Shown here in pieces: positions 8,858 to 17,097 of a DNA stretch of 56,598 nucleotides. The position numbers and the translations under genes were made by a program. The stretch is from Paraburkholderia phenoliruptrix (GTDB lineage: Bacteria > Pseudomonadota > Gammaproteobacteria > Burkholderiales > Burkholderiaceae), in NCBI RefSeq assembly GCF_019511605.1, contig NZ_JAEUAV010000035.1:1-56598 (forward strand), written 5' to 3'. The notes below the pieces were generated by a model that saw only the letters and a list, made by a program, of their open reading frames with translations, had not been told where the DNA came from and ran no database searches. Each line of letters opens with the position of its first letter. Position 1 is the stretch's first letter.

Positions 8858-9694
8858 TTAAAAGCATTCCTGACTGCCCTGTGTTCCCGACAGCACGCCG
8901 ACACAGTCACGCTTCGTTGCCGGGCGCGCGACGTATTTCACCCGTGCAGGCGCTGCCGCGACAACGGTGGCAGGCACCGGTGCGGCCGGTTTGCCGAGCA
9001 GCGTGATCTTGGTGGCGCCGCCGGTCGGCAAAGGACGGTCGTCGATCTGATTGCGCAGCACAAGCGAGAGGCTGCCCACGCTGCGCGCGAGGTCGAGCTT
9101 CTCCGCCTGGTCCGGCGTGACTTCCAGCGTGACCGCGTTGACCACTTTCGGCTGCGTGTCGTCGCGGCTTACCTGCTGCGCGACCGCGAGCACCAGTATC
9201 TTTTCGAGCACGATCTTGGAGATGCTGTGTTGCGGGTCGGCTGTTTTCGCTTCGGGTTCCTGAGTGTTGACGATAACGTCGACGTAATTGCCGGGCAGCG
9301 CAAAGCCCGCCACGCCAACCACATCGTTCACACGTACCGTGATGGCGCGCTTGCCTTCGCCGATTACCGCCGACAGACCGCCCTTCGTGCCTTGCGGCGC
9401 GAGCTTCGACTCGATCACCGGCTCACCGGGCTCGAGGCTCGTGCGCACCACGCGCCCGTCCAGCGCTTTCGGGTCCTTGAACGCGCCGGGCGGCACGCTG
9501 GCGGTCGGCCAGTTCACCGTGCGGATCATGTTCGCATTGAGCGGCTGGCCTAGGCTCACTTCGGCGGTAACCACCGCGACCGGCGTGACGGCCGACGACG
9601 ATGTCTGCAATAGCCATCGCGAGGCAAAGGCGACAGCGGCAAGACCCGCTAGCAGAGCCATTCCTAACATCACAATTGCGCGACTGGTTTTCAT
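8858..9694 (-). CDS. rcpC: RcpC/CpaB pilus assembly protein
   Basis: A 278-residue periplasmic protein with an N-terminal membrane anchor (residues 7-30) followed by a SAF/RcpC domain (VVTAEVSLGQPLNANMIRTV, then the LEPGEPV and GKRAITVRVNDVVGVAGF stretches) typical of CpaB. It is thought to work with the secretin at the outer membrane. ATG 9694 has AAAGGAGT at good spacing. The C-terminus ends with two Cys residues (DCVGVLSGTQGSQECF), which may form a disulphide. Confidence 0.9.
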   Translation of the reverse strand: MKTSRAIVMLGMALLAGLAAVAFASRWLLQTSSSAVTPVAVVTAEVSLGQPLNANMIRTVNWPTASVPPGAFKDPKALDGRVVRTSLEPGEPVIESKLAPQGTKGGLSAVIGEGKRAITVRVNDVVGVAGFALPGNYVDVIVNTQEPEAKTADPQHSISKIVLEKILVLAVAQQVSRDDTQPKVVNAVTLEVTPDQAEKLDLARSVGSLSLVLRNQIDDRPLPTGGATKITLLGKPAAPVPATVVAAAPARVKYVARPATKRDCVGVLSGTQGSQECF

Positions 9695-9733
9695 GGTGGG
9701 ACTCCTTTCGTGAGTTGCTAGGGCAACTGCGGA

Positions 9734-11119
9734 TCAAGCGCCGGCATACCGTTTGTCGGATTGCCCGCTCTGGGATGGATAGGTTTCTTCATGCTCGGGC
9801 GCGCCGCCGAAGTAGCAATGCCATGCATGTGTCAGCCGGTATTCGGTAACGGTGGGTGCGTCGCCGTGATAAAGCGCGAACGAGCGCAGCACGCCGAGCA
9901 GATCCGCGGGGTAGCAGGCGAGAAACGGTGTGCGGCTGCGTTGATGCAACTGGTTCAGCAGATACTCGAACGCGCCTTCTTCGATTTCGATGCCGAGCGC
10001 CTCGCACTGTGTGTCGAAAACGCGCCGGTAGTCGTCGGCGCACAGTGCGCCGACGTGGATCTTCGAGCCGAGCCTGCGCAAGAACGCGTTGTCGTTCAGT
10101 TCGGCGGGCGTCAGGTTGGTGGAGAACACCGGCCATACATCGAACGGGCTTACGAAGCGCGCGCCGGACTGCAGTGCGAACTGGTCGACGCCGCGATCCA
10201 GCGGGGTGATCCAGCGGTTCAACAGTTCGTTCGGCGCGACGCGCTGACGACCCAGATCGTCCACGACATAGAGGCCCATGTTGGCCTTCATATGCGGCGG
10301 CGCCTGATAAAAGCCGCTGTTTGCGTTGTACTGAAGATCGAGCAGCGCGAGCGTCAACTCGCCGCCTGACATGATGACCGGGCGTTCGCACACGCGCCAG
10401 CGGCGGTCGGTCACGGCGGCGAGCGCGCCGGGGGCGGCGTCCCTGTGCAGCAACGGGTCGTGTATCTGAATCACGTCGCCGGCCACATACAGCGCATACG
10501 GGATGGGCACGGCGCCTCGCAACAGTCTGCCGAGGCGCTCGGCGAGGTACGTCTTGCCGCTGCCTGCCGGGCCGTACAGCATGACGGGGCGCCCCGCATT
10601 CAGCGCGGCTACGGCGCAATCCAGCAACGACATATCCGCGACGAAGTTCGCAAACGCCGCGCGCACGTCCGACTGCGCAATATGAATGCCTTTCACCGAA
10701 TATGCGTTGACCACGCTAACGTACGCTTCCAGCGAGACAGGCGCGGGGCCGCAATAGGTGGAGCGGCTTGCTTCGTGAGCGGCCAGTTCGCGGCCCGCCT
10801 CGGTGAGGCGCAGGTGGACGTCTACGTCGCTAGCGCCGCGGTGCGCGATCTCGACGAGATGCTCGCGCACGAGAAAGCCGATGGTCTCCTCGAGTACTGC
10901 AGCCGTCAGGCAGTGCCTCGCCATCAGATCGCCCAGCGACGATTTGCCATTCTGCAAAATGGACTTCAGTAACAGATGCGCGACGAAGAGCGCAGGCAGG
11001 CCGGTGTCCGCAATGCTGCGGGGTGCACGCAATAGCGTCGCGCAGGTGCTCTGCGTTGCCGCTACGGAGCCTTGCTTGGACTGCGTGGCGTGGTCCGGTC
11101 CTGGATTGTTCGCGTTCAT
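9734..11119 (-). CDS. AAA ATPase of the tad locus with winged-helix-like N-domain
   Basis: A 461-residue ATPase. Residues 40-115 resemble a winged-helix module (SLGDLMARHCLTAAVLEETI, VDVHLRLTEAGREL). An AAA core follows, with Walker A GPAGSGKT at 183-190, Walker B LYVVDD at 283-288 and a sensor-1-like FSTNLTP. The start was placed at ATG 11119 because GGGGAG lies seven bases upstream; the open frame reaches 11215 through a low-complexity repeat. Similar ATPases occur in beta-proteobacterial tad loci and are described only as chaperone-like; the role is unproven. It lies between tadV and rcpC, 39 bp from rcpC. It is not TadA or TadZ, which are present separately. Confidence 0.8.
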   Translation of the reverse strand: MNANNPGPDHATQSKQGSVAATQSTCATLLRAPRSIADTGLPALFVAHLLLKSILQNGKSSLGDLMARHCLTAAVLEETIGFLVREHLVEIAHRGASDVDVHLRLTEAGRELAAHEASRSTYCGPAPVSLEAYVSVVNAYSVKGIHIAQSDVRAAFANFVADMSLLDCAVAALNAGRPVMLYGPAGSGKTYLAERLGRLLRGAVPIPYALYVAGDVIQIHDPLLHRDAAPGALAAVTDRRWRVCERPVIMSGGELTLALLDLQYNANSGFYQAPPHMKANMGLYVVDDLGRQRVAPNELLNRWITPLDRGVDQFALQSGARFVSPFDVWPVFSTNLTPAELNDNAFLRRLGSKIHVGALCADDYRRVFDTQCEALGIEIEEGAFEYLLNQLHQRSRTPFLACYPADLLGVLRSFALYHGDAPTVTEYRLTHAWHCYFGGAPEHEETYPSQSGQSDKRYAGA

Positions 11120-11170
11120 GTCTTGCTCCCCGATGTCGCGCGCCGCTTTGTGCGCTGCGAATGTTGCTGT

Positions 11171-11230
11171 CTTTTGCGTCTCTTGCTTCTCTTGCGTCTG
11201 TGCATCCATTTGCATCTGCTTGCATCTGTC
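11171..11230. repeat. Degenerate 10-bp array upstream of AAA ATPase gene
   Basis: About six pyrimidine-rich units of roughly 10 bp run through the tadV-ATPase gap, such as TTGCGTCTC, TTGCTTCTC, TTGCGTCTG, TGCATCTGCT and TGCATCTGTC. The last two are adjacent and match at 8 of 10 bases. On the transcribed (minus) strand the region is purine-rich leader RNA. Confidence 0.55.
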
Positions 11231-11267
11231 TTGCCGGATCGCCGTCCGGCTTGCTGTTACGAGCCGG

Positions 11268-11798
11268 TCATGCCGTTGCCGTCAGCAGCACCGTGATGGT
11301 TCCTGCCGCAATGGCAACGCCGTAGGGCACCGAGCCCACTGATTCGATGGAATCCCTTGCCGTGCCCGGTCCCTGTAACGCGGGATGCGCGATGACACGC
11401 AGGTTGGCCCACACTTTTCCCAACTGATGACGCCGCGCGATCAGCGCGAGCATCCATACGCCGCCTACCACGCACGTCACGAGGGCCGCGTAGAACACGA
11501 GCAGCGGGCCGATCCATGCGCCGACCATGGCGAGCAGCTTGACGTCGCCGGCGGCCATGCCGCGCACGAGGTAGAACGGAAGAAACAGCGCGAAGCCGGT
11601 GCCAGCACCTGCGAGCCATGCGATGGCGCCCGCGCCGATTCCCTTCAGCCAGCACTGCACGATCAGCGCGCTGATCAGACCCGCGCCGACCAGCAGGTTC
11701 GGAATGCGCCGGCACTGCATGTCCGTGCTTGCAGCAGCAACCAAGAATGCGATGACGCAAGGTGCAATCGGCGGCAGAACATTGGCGGTAATCAGCAT
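11268..11798 (-). CDS. tadV: Prepilin peptidase (TadV/CpaA)
   Basis: A 176-residue polytopic inner-membrane aspartyl protease of the A24 family. It cleaves the Flp pilins, and probably TadE/TadG, after glycine. The two catalytic Asp motifs are visible: ASTDMQCRRIPN near residues 24-35 and GDVK near 82-85, in AAGDVKLLAMVGAWIGP. The ATG at 11798 is preceded by GAGAG at eight bases and fits the first hydrophobic helix; a GTG at 11822 is possible. The gene is shorter than type IV PilD because it lacks the N-methylase domain, as expected for TadV. Confidence 0.9.
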   Translation of the reverse strand: MLITANVLPPIAPCVIAFLVAAASTDMQCRRIPNLLVGAGLISALIVQCWLKGIGAGAIAWLAGAGTGFALFLPFYLVRGMAAGDVKLLAMVGAWIGPLLVFYAALVTCVVGGVWMLALIARRHQLGKVWANLRVIAHPALQGPGTARDSIESVGSVPYGVAIAAGTITVLLTATA

Positions 11799-11827
11799 GG
11801 CGAGCTCTCGTGAATAGGCCACAGGGC

Positions 11828-11882
11828 AAAAATTGGTCGGTGCGATGGACGAAGGGCCGAATGCACCCAGTCCATCGGCACC
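11828..11882 (-). terminator. Hairpin with U-tract between flp genes and tadV (attenuator)
   Basis: A 12-bp stem with one bulge (positions 11839-11850 pairing with 11870-11882, loop of 19) begins nine bases past the stop of the proximal pilin. On the minus strand it is followed after six bases by AATTTTT-type sequence (T run at 11832-11828). This could terminate most transcripts after the two pilin genes and so set a high pilin-to-machinery ratio. Confidence 0.6.
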
Positions 11883-11891
11883 TTGCGCGGA

Positions 11892-12065
11892 TCAGGTCAG
11901 ATAACCGGCAATCAACATGAACTTCGCTTCGAGGTTCGTGCCGATGGCGGTTACGCCAGTGATAATGGCGAGTGCAATGAGCGTGGCGATCAGGCCGTAC
12001 TCGATTGCGGTGACGCCTTCTTCGTCGCGCACGAATGCGTCAATAGATTGAATGAGCGATTGCAT
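11892..12065 (-). CDS. flp: Flp/Fap-type pilin 2
   Basis: A 57-residue Flp pilin. The leader MQSLIQSIDAFVRDEEG is followed by the cleavage motif G/VTAIEYGLIA (Glu and Tyr at +5 and +6 of the mature protein), then a hydrophobic helix and a short C-terminal tail, LEAKFMLIAGYLT. It is the structural subunit of the Tad pilus after processing by TadV. ATG 12065 has GGGGAG upstream. It is a near copy of the upstream pilin, differing in the leader and the tail. Confidence 0.93.
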   Translation of the reverse strand: MQSLIQSIDAFVRDEEGVTAIEYGLIATLIALAIITGVTAIGTNLEAKFMLIAGYLT

Positions 12066-12171
12066 ATCGACTCCCCTTTGAACTTGAAGACGGCTTTGGC
12101 GGCCCGGTAACAGACGAGAGGCGGTGGCGGACCGTGCGTTTGCGCGCTCGTCCGCCTGCCTCGTCACCGCG

Positions 12172-12345
12172 TTACGCGAGCTTCGTGGAGATGAACAGGA
12201 ACTTGGCGGCGAGGTTGGTGCCGACAGCCGTCACGCCGGTGATGATGACGAGCGCGATGAGCGTCGCAATCAGGCCGTACTCGATGGCGGTCACGCCGTC
12301 TTCATCGCGAATGAATGCCTTGGTGCTGTTGATGAGCGATTTCAT
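12172..12345 (-). CDS. flp: Flp/Fap-type pilin 1
   Basis: This is the first gene of the locus, with 57 residues. My translation gives MKSLINSTKAFIRDEDG, then VTAIEYGLIATLIALVIITG and a tail ending in FISTKLA and a TAA stop at 12172-12174. The prepilin peptidase motif G/xxxxEY is intact. ATG 12345 follows AAGGGAG. It shares about three quarters of its residues with the second pilin, so the pair arose by tandem duplication. Being promoter-proximal, it is likely the major pilin. Confidence 0.93.
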   Translation of the reverse strand: MKSLINSTKAFIRDEDGVTAIEYGLIATLIALVIITGVTAVGTNLAAKFLFISTKLA

Positions 12346-12369
12346 GGTTTATCTCCCTTAGGATGGCTA

Positions 12370-12398
12370 ATTTAATGTCGTCGGATGACGACGGTCGG
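12370..12398 (-). promoter_or_regulatory. Candidate flp promoter with inverted-repeat operator
   Basis: On the minus strand a weak -35-like CCGACC, a 17-base spacer and a -10-like TTAAAT end 25 bases before the flp start. The spacer contains a perfect 6-bp inverted repeat (GTCGTC-ATCC-GACGAC, 12377-12392), where a repressor or activator could bind. Promoter element matches are modest. Confidence 0.35.
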
Positions 12399-13166
12399 TA
12401 CAGCGTGCTGCTTGACTACAAGGTGCTACACGAAATGGCGCCTCTACGCTGCGTGAGAGCGCGGCCGGGCACGGGCCGCAATCGGCTCGCGACGATTCAT
12501 GTGCTGAGGATCGTGCTGCCTGCATGGCAGCAGAACGGGCTGGCGATATGCGAGGGTTGGGAGCGGCGCTTTGACGACGACCGCGAAATGCCGCGCCGTC
12601 CGGCGACGCGCAATGCGAATTGCGCCCGACAACGCCGTAAGAATCTGGATGAAAGATCGCATCTTCCACTACTCCTTGTTCTCTTCTTTCGCAGCCGGAA
12701 TGTTCTGGTTGCTACCCGGTGAGCGCGTAGCAACGGAACCCCCGTCGGCATCGATCTGGTCGTTGATCGTGTCGCCGGCTGTGCGCAAACATAAAGGCAA
12801 GGAGTGGGCCAGCTTGCATGGGTTCTCGAAGGCATCGGGCTTACAGTCCTTCCACTGCGCTTTCATGAAAGACAGTGAGCGCAGATGTGACCGACTTGAC
12901 TCAGAACTGCATCATCGGCGCGTCATGCCCGGCACCGTCAAAAGTCGCGCTTTTCGGCCATGAGCATGGCTTCGAACCCAGACTTAGGGATTTGACCCAG
13001 GTGAGCCAGAAGTGAATCGGGCCGTTAAATTAGGGCCGTTTTCGAGCGTGGAGTTGGACCGATTCGTTGCAAGTTTGAAACCTGGCTAGTTGAAGCATGC
13101 GCTTCAGAGCAGAATCTGGCGCTTTTGCACGGGTCTTCAGCGGACACTGCAGATAGTGCGTCACCG

Positions 13167-13194
13167 TTGCGTCACATGTCTCACGCAATATGAT
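13167..13194 (+). promoter_or_regulatory. Candidate sigma-70 promoter of the esterase-like gene
   Basis: TTGCGT (13167-13172), a 16-base spacer and TATGAT (13189-13194), which matches five of six consensus -10 bases. It would give a leader of about 130 bases before the GTG start at 13334. Confidence 0.4.
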
Positions 13195-13333
13195 TGGCGG
13201 CCACCCTCGGCCAACACCAACAGGCTGCGCGCCGGCCGTTCATGTCGGGTTTCGAATATCCATGCCGGCAAGCATCTGGGAATGCCCGGCGCCAGACACG
13301 TCTAAAACAAGCATTCCATTCAAGGAAGACATC

Positions 13334-14800
13334 GTGTCTCGTTCAAGACTGTTTGCTCTGACAGCGATTGCCTCGTCGCTGATGTTCGCGACGGCCGCGC
13401 AAGCTGCGGTCGATCTTATCGCGGTTGGTCAGCTTGGCGGCCTGACCGGCGACCTCTCGAAGGAAACGGCAGCGCCGCTCGAGAACGGCGTAGCGGGCAA
13501 CCTGCTCGGCGGCCTCGGTTCGGGCATAGCGTACGCGGGATGCCATACGTTCGTCGCCGTGCCCGATCGCGGCCCAAATGCAGTGTCGTATAACGCAGCC
13601 ATCGACGATACGGCGTCGTACATCAACCGCTTCCAGACCTTGCGCCTGCGCTTGCAGCCGAGCGCGGCTGGCGCGCCGCTGCCGTATTCGCTGACGCCGA
13701 AGCTTATCGCCACCACTTTGCTGCATACGTCGGAGAAACTGGTTTATGGATCCGGCGCAGCGGCCGGCGTGCCCGACGGTGCCCCCGCGCTGAACAGCCG
13801 CAATCACACTCACTACTTCACAGGGCGTTCGGACAACTTCGATCCGACCCGCCTGTCGACCAATGATCGCGACGGCCGTTTCGATCCGGAAAGCGTGCGC
13901 GTGAGCAATGACGGCGAAAGCGTGTATATCTCGGACGAATACGGCCCATATGTTTACCGCTTTGAGCGGCGCACCGGCCGGCGCATCGACACTTACAAGC
14001 TGCCGGACATGTTTGCGGTTTCGACGTTAAGCCCTGTCGGCAACGATGAAATCGCGCAAAACACGGCCGGCCGCGTTGCGAACAAGGGTATGGAAGGTCT
14101 CGCAATTTCGCCGGACGGCAAGACGCTGTTCGGCGCGATGCAAAGCCCATTGATTCAGGACGGCGGCACGGACGGCGCATACACGCGCATTGTCAGGATC
14201 GACACGCGCACCGGAAAAACCACGCAGTTCGCGTATCCGCTCACGAACATCGGGACCACGGCGAAGCCAAAGTACCCCACCATCAGCGACGTGGTGGCCG
14301 TGAACGATCATGAACTGCTGGTCGACGAACGCGACGGCAAAGGCCTTGGCGATAATTCGACGGCTGTTTTCAAGCGGGTTTTTCATATCGACCTGGACAA
14401 CGCGCAAGACGTCAGTAATACGAGCGGTCAAGCCGGCCTCGCACCGTACGCGGTAAAGAAAGCGCTGTTTCTCGACGTGGTCGCGCAATTGAGCGCGCAT
14501 GGTTACAACGCGAACGACATTCCCGCGAAGCTGGAAGGTCTCGCGTTCGGGCCGGACGTCGTGGTCGGCGGCGTGAAGAAGCACACGCTCTTCATCGCAA
14601 ACGACAACGACTTCCTCGGCACGGTGACCGATACGAATCATCCGGCTGGTATTGCCAATCCCAATCAGTTTTTCGTGTTTGCATGGGACCCGAGCGAACT
14701 GCCGGCCTACGTCGCGCAAAAACTCGCCGGTGCGAATGCGGGTAAAGGGCGTGGTCACGATGACCAGGTCTGCGTGCCCGGTCACGACGACGAGCATTGA
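13334..14800 (+). CDS. Exported esterase-like phytase-family protein
   Basis: A 488-residue protein with a Sec signal peptide (MSRSRLFALTAIASSL, cleavage after ATAAQA near residue 24). The body matches the 'esterase-like activity of phytase' fold (PF13449 type): RGPNAVSYNAA, FDPESVRVSNDGESVYISDE, NKGMEGLAISPDGKTLFGAM and KLEGLAFGP repeats suggest a beta-propeller. It is probably periplasmic. The substrate is not evident. The start is the GTG at 13334, with AAGGAAG upstream; the frame upstream to 13190 encodes no signal peptide. The C-terminus is His/Asp-rich (GHDDQVCVPGHDDEH), possibly metal-binding. Confidence 0.8.
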   Translation: MSRSRLFALTAIASSLMFATAAQAAVDLIAVGQLGGLTGDLSKETAAPLENGVAGNLLGGLGSGIAYAGCHTFVAVPDRGPNAVSYNAAIDDTASYINRFQTLRLRLQPSAAGAPLPYSLTPKLIATTLLHTSEKLVYGSGAAAGVPDGAPALNSRNHTHYFTGRSDNFDPTRLSTNDRDGRFDPESVRVSNDGESVYISDEYGPYVYRFERRTGRRIDTYKLPDMFAVSTLSPVGNDEIAQNTAGRVANKGMEGLAISPDGKTLFGAMQSPLIQDGGTDGAYTRIVRIDTRTGKTTQFAYPLTNIGTTAKPKYPTISDVVAVNDHELLVDERDGKGLGDNSTAVFKRVFHIDLDNAQDVSNTSGQAGLAPYAVKKALFLDVVAQLSAHGYNANDIPAKLEGLAFGPDVVVGGVKKHTLFIANDNDFLGTVTDTNHPAGIANPNQFFVFAWDPSELPAYVAQKLAGANAGKGRGHDDQVCVPGHDDEH

Positions 14801-14809
14801 TGCACTGTT

Positions 14810-14844
14810 CGCATAGCGCTTGCGCGAAGGCGGGGCGCTATGCG
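14810..14844. terminator. Perfect 10-bp hairpin downstream of the esterase gene
   Basis: CGCATAGCGC (14810-14819) pairs perfectly with GCGCTATGCG (14835-14844) across a 15-base loop. It lies ten bases past the stop, between convergent genes. There is no U-tract, so it may be a bidirectional stabiliser or a weak terminator. Confidence 0.5.
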
Positions 14845-14928
14845 ACGACGGCCCCGTGCACTGCGCTGACCACTCACCTGCCCCGATTCGCGAGCCGCAT
14901 GTAATTCCACTGGCAAGCGAAGAGTGCG

Positions 14929-15327
14929 CTATGGCGGCAAGGGTACGTCTTCGATAAGCTCGGCTTTGACGGCGCGGATTCTTCTGTCGACGAAATATCC
15001 GCCGCCCTCCGTGTAGTGCAGGTAGAGGCGTCCGCATAATCTGCATGCCCAAACAGCGCAACGGTTGTAGGGGAAGAAGCGCGGCGCAATAGGCGCGTTG
15101 GGGGACCAGTAGCTCGTCTTATCCGGCAGATATTCGCTAAAGGTCGGCTCGGCATGCTCTTCCGGCCGTAGTGTGCCGATCTCGTCGAACTGCGTTTCGT
15201 CCAGAGAAAGCGGTTGCGATTGCCAGCCGTCGAGCGGTGTTTTAGTGCATACGCAAGGGGCGCTTGCGCGCGCCTCGGCGAGGCGCGCGAGTTCGAGAAG
15301 CGTTGTAGCGTTCAGATATTGCGCCAT
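14929..15327 (-). CDS. Conserved hypothetical protein with Cys-pair motif
   Basis: A 132-residue soluble protein without a signal peptide. The N-terminus MAQYLNATTLLELARLAEAR is helical; the middle carries APCVCTKTPLDGW and SLDETQFDEIGTL; the C-terminal half has RFFPYNRCAVWACRLCGRLY, whose Cys residues (CxxxxCRLC) suggest a metal or redox site. Similar proteins of this length are common as uncharacterised proteins in beta-proteobacteria. ATG 15327 was preferred over 15378 because the latter frame begins inside the neighbour. It lies 11 bp downstream of the ligK-like gene and may be cotranscribed. Confidence 0.7.
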   Translation of the reverse strand: MAQYLNATTLLELARLAEARASAPCVCTKTPLDGWQSQPLSLDETQFDEIGTLRPEEHAEPTFSEYLPDKTSYWSPNAPIAPRFFPYNRCAVWACRLCGRLYLHYTEGGGYFVDRRIRAVKAELIEDVPLPP

Positions 15328-15338
15328 GTGGCTCACAT

Positions 15339-16007
15339 TCAGGGCTTCATCATCCTGTCGCGTTGAGGCGCAACCCACGAGCGGTCGAAGTTGCCTTCGG
15401 CAATCGACTTCAAGGCCGCTACCTCTTTTGCATGTTGCCGGCGCGCGCCTTCAATGACCGTATCGACATCGGCTGGCGCGATTGCGAGCAGGCCGTCTTC
15501 ATCGCCGACAATGATATCGCCAGGATGCACCACCATGCCACCTACGGTGACCGGCACGTTGATTTCGCCAGGTCCGTTCTTGTAGGGACCACGATGCGTG
15601 ACGCCGCGTGCGTACACCGGAAAATCGCGCTGACGCAGCGTGCCGACATCGCGAATTGCGCCGTCGATGACAAGCCCCTGTACGCCGAGGCTCTCGGCGA
15701 AGCTCGCCATGATTTCGCCCATTAGCGCTTGCGTGAGGTCCCCCGCGCCGTCGATCACCAGTACGTCGCCGGGCCTGCAGAAGTCGAACGCGCGATGAAT
15801 CGCAAGGTTGTCGCCCGCGCGCGTGCGAACCGTCACGGCCGTGCCGGCGAGAGGCTTCGGCCGATGATACGGCCGCAAGCCCAGCATGCCGCTTGCGCGC
15901 GCCATGTTGTCGCTGAGCAGTGACACGGCGAGTTCGCGCAACGCGTCGAGTGTTGCAGGCCGCGCTTGCGGCGCCGATTCATATTCGCGCCATCCGATTG
16001 GGTTCAT
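15339..16007 (-). CDS. ligK: 4-carboxy-4-hydroxy-2-oxoadipate aldolase (LigK/RraA-like)
   Basis: A 222-residue protein of the RraA-like aldolase family. These class II, metal-dependent enzymes split 4-carboxy-4-hydroxy-2-oxoadipate to pyruvate and oxaloacetate in the protocatechuate 4,5-cleavage and gallate pathways. The conserved GDVLVIDGAGD and GLVIDGAIRDV stretches carry the metal and substrate residues (Arg-Asp pair). The length fits LigK/GalC/ProA (about 220-230). ATG 16007 has AAGGAG upstream and overlaps the stop of the ligJ-like gene by four bases, which implies translational coupling and supports the pathway assignment over a generic RraA-like protein. Confidence 0.8.
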   Translation of the reverse strand: MNPIGWREYESAPQARPATLDALRELAVSLLSDNMARASGMLGLRPYHRPKPLAGTAVTVRTRAGDNLAIHRAFDFCRPGDVLVIDGAGDLTQALMGEIMASFAESLGVQGLVIDGAIRDVGTLRQRDFPVYARGVTHRGPYKNGPGEINVPVTVGGMVVHPGDIIVGDEDGLLAIAPADVDTVIEGARRQHAKEVAALKSIAEGNFDRSWVAPQRDRMMKP

Positions 16008-17044
16008 GCAATAGCTCCTTGCGCCGCGAGTTGCCGATCGAGTTGACGCGATAGTCGCGGATAAACCGCACGCGCGTTGTCTTCGTAGATACGTTGCCGA
16101 TCCGCGTCGCTGAGCCATTCGATTGCGTCGATGTAGCGGCGCGTGTCGTCGTAATGGTGGCCTGTTTCGGGATCGATGCCTTGCACGGCGCCTATCGTTT
16201 CCGAAGCAAACAGAATGTTCTCGACGGGAATCACTTTGGCGAGCAGTTCAGCGCCCGGCTGGTGATACACGCAAGTATCGAAGAACACGTTGTTGAGCAG
16301 ATGGTCCCGCAACAGCGGCCGCTTCATGTCCTGTGCGAGGCCGCGATAACGTCCCCAGTGATACGGCACCGCTCCGCCGCCGTGAGGAATGATGAAACGC
16401 AGCGTGGGGAAGTCCGCGAACAGGTCGCCGGTGAGCAACTGCATGAAAGCGGATGTGTCGCCGTTAATGTAATGCGCGCCGGTTGCATGGAAGTTGGGAT
16501 TGCACGACGAAGACACGTGGATCATCGCGGGCACCTCGAGCTCCACCATTGCTGCATAAAGCGGATACCACGAGCGGTCCGTAAGCGGCAGCCCCGACCA
16601 ATGTCCACCCGACGGATCGGGATTCAGATTGCAGCCGATAAAGCCGAGCTCCTCCACGCAGCGCCGCAATTCGTCGATACAGTTGGCGGGCGGTGCGCCT
16701 GGCGCTTGCGGCAACTGACATACGCCGACAAAGTTGCGCGGAAACAGCGCACAGACACGGTGCACGAGGTCATTGCACTCGCGCGACCATTGCGCGTTGG
16801 CTTCCTCTGTCGCCAGATGATGGCCCATGCCTGCCGCGCGTGGCGAAAAAATCGTGAGGTCGGTGCCGCGTTCCCGTTGAATGCGCAACTGGCCGGTTTC
16901 GATGCTTTCGCGAATTTCATCGTCGCTGATGCCGGGTCGCGGTGGCGGCGTGTGCCCATCCCTCAGGGCGGCGATCTGCTGCGTGCGCCATGCTTCGTGC
17001 TGCGGTGGCGAGGTCGTGTAATGCCCGTGACAATCGATAATCAT
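16004..17044 (-). CDS. ligJ: 4-oxalomesaconate hydratase (LigJ-type amidohydrolase)
   Basis: A 346-residue metal-dependent TIM-barrel protein beginning MIIDCHGHYTTSP with the HxH motif at residues 6 and 8, as in LigJ/GalB-type 4-oxalomesaconate hydratases. Further metal or active-site stretches are MIHVSSS, FIIPHGGGAVPYH, NVFFDTCVYH and ILFASETIGAVQG. The enzyme hydrates 4-oxalomesaconate to 4-carboxy-4-hydroxy-2-oxoadipate, the substrate of the next gene product. The gene begins 53 bp after the transporter gene and overlaps the aldolase gene. The dioxygenase and LigC/LigI steps are not in this window. Confidence 0.85.
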   Translation of the reverse strand: MIIDCHGHYTTSPPQHEAWRTQQIAALRDGHTPPPRPGISDDEIRESIETGQLRIQRERGTDLTIFSPRAAGMGHHLATEEANAQWSRECNDLVHRVCALFPRNFVGVCQLPQAPGAPPANCIDELRRCVEELGFIGCNLNPDPSGGHWSGLPLTDRSWYPLYAAMVELEVPAMIHVSSSCNPNFHATGAHYINGDTSAFMQLLTGDLFADFPTLRFIIPHGGGAVPYHWGRYRGLAQDMKRPLLRDHLLNNVFFDTCVYHQPGAELLAKVIPVENILFASETIGAVQGIDPETGHHYDDTRRYIDAIEWLSDADRQRIYEDNARAVYPRLSRQLDRQLAAQGAIA

Positions 17045-17097
17045 GTTCTGCGGTACCTTTGTCTGGTTGTCGCAATGTTCTGTGCTGGTTTGCTGCG

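Larger units (their letters stand above)
12346..13333. other. 988-bp gap between flp and esterase gene, no convincing gene
   Basis: The gap holds the divergent promoters of the flp operon and the esterase gene. Open frames of 60-130 codons on both strands (for example 12669-12866 minus and 12571-12963 plus) lack a ribosome site and recognisable domains. The sequence from about 12700 is visibly less GC-rich than its surroundings. No tRNA or insertion-sequence end was found. Confidence 0.6.

Noticed and set aside
12571..12963. A 130-codon plus-strand frame and a 65-codon minus-strand frame (12669-12866) in the flp-esterase gap
   Set aside because: Neither has a ribosome site, signal or recognisable domain, and they overlap each other; coding use differs from neighbours. 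They were left as intergenic.
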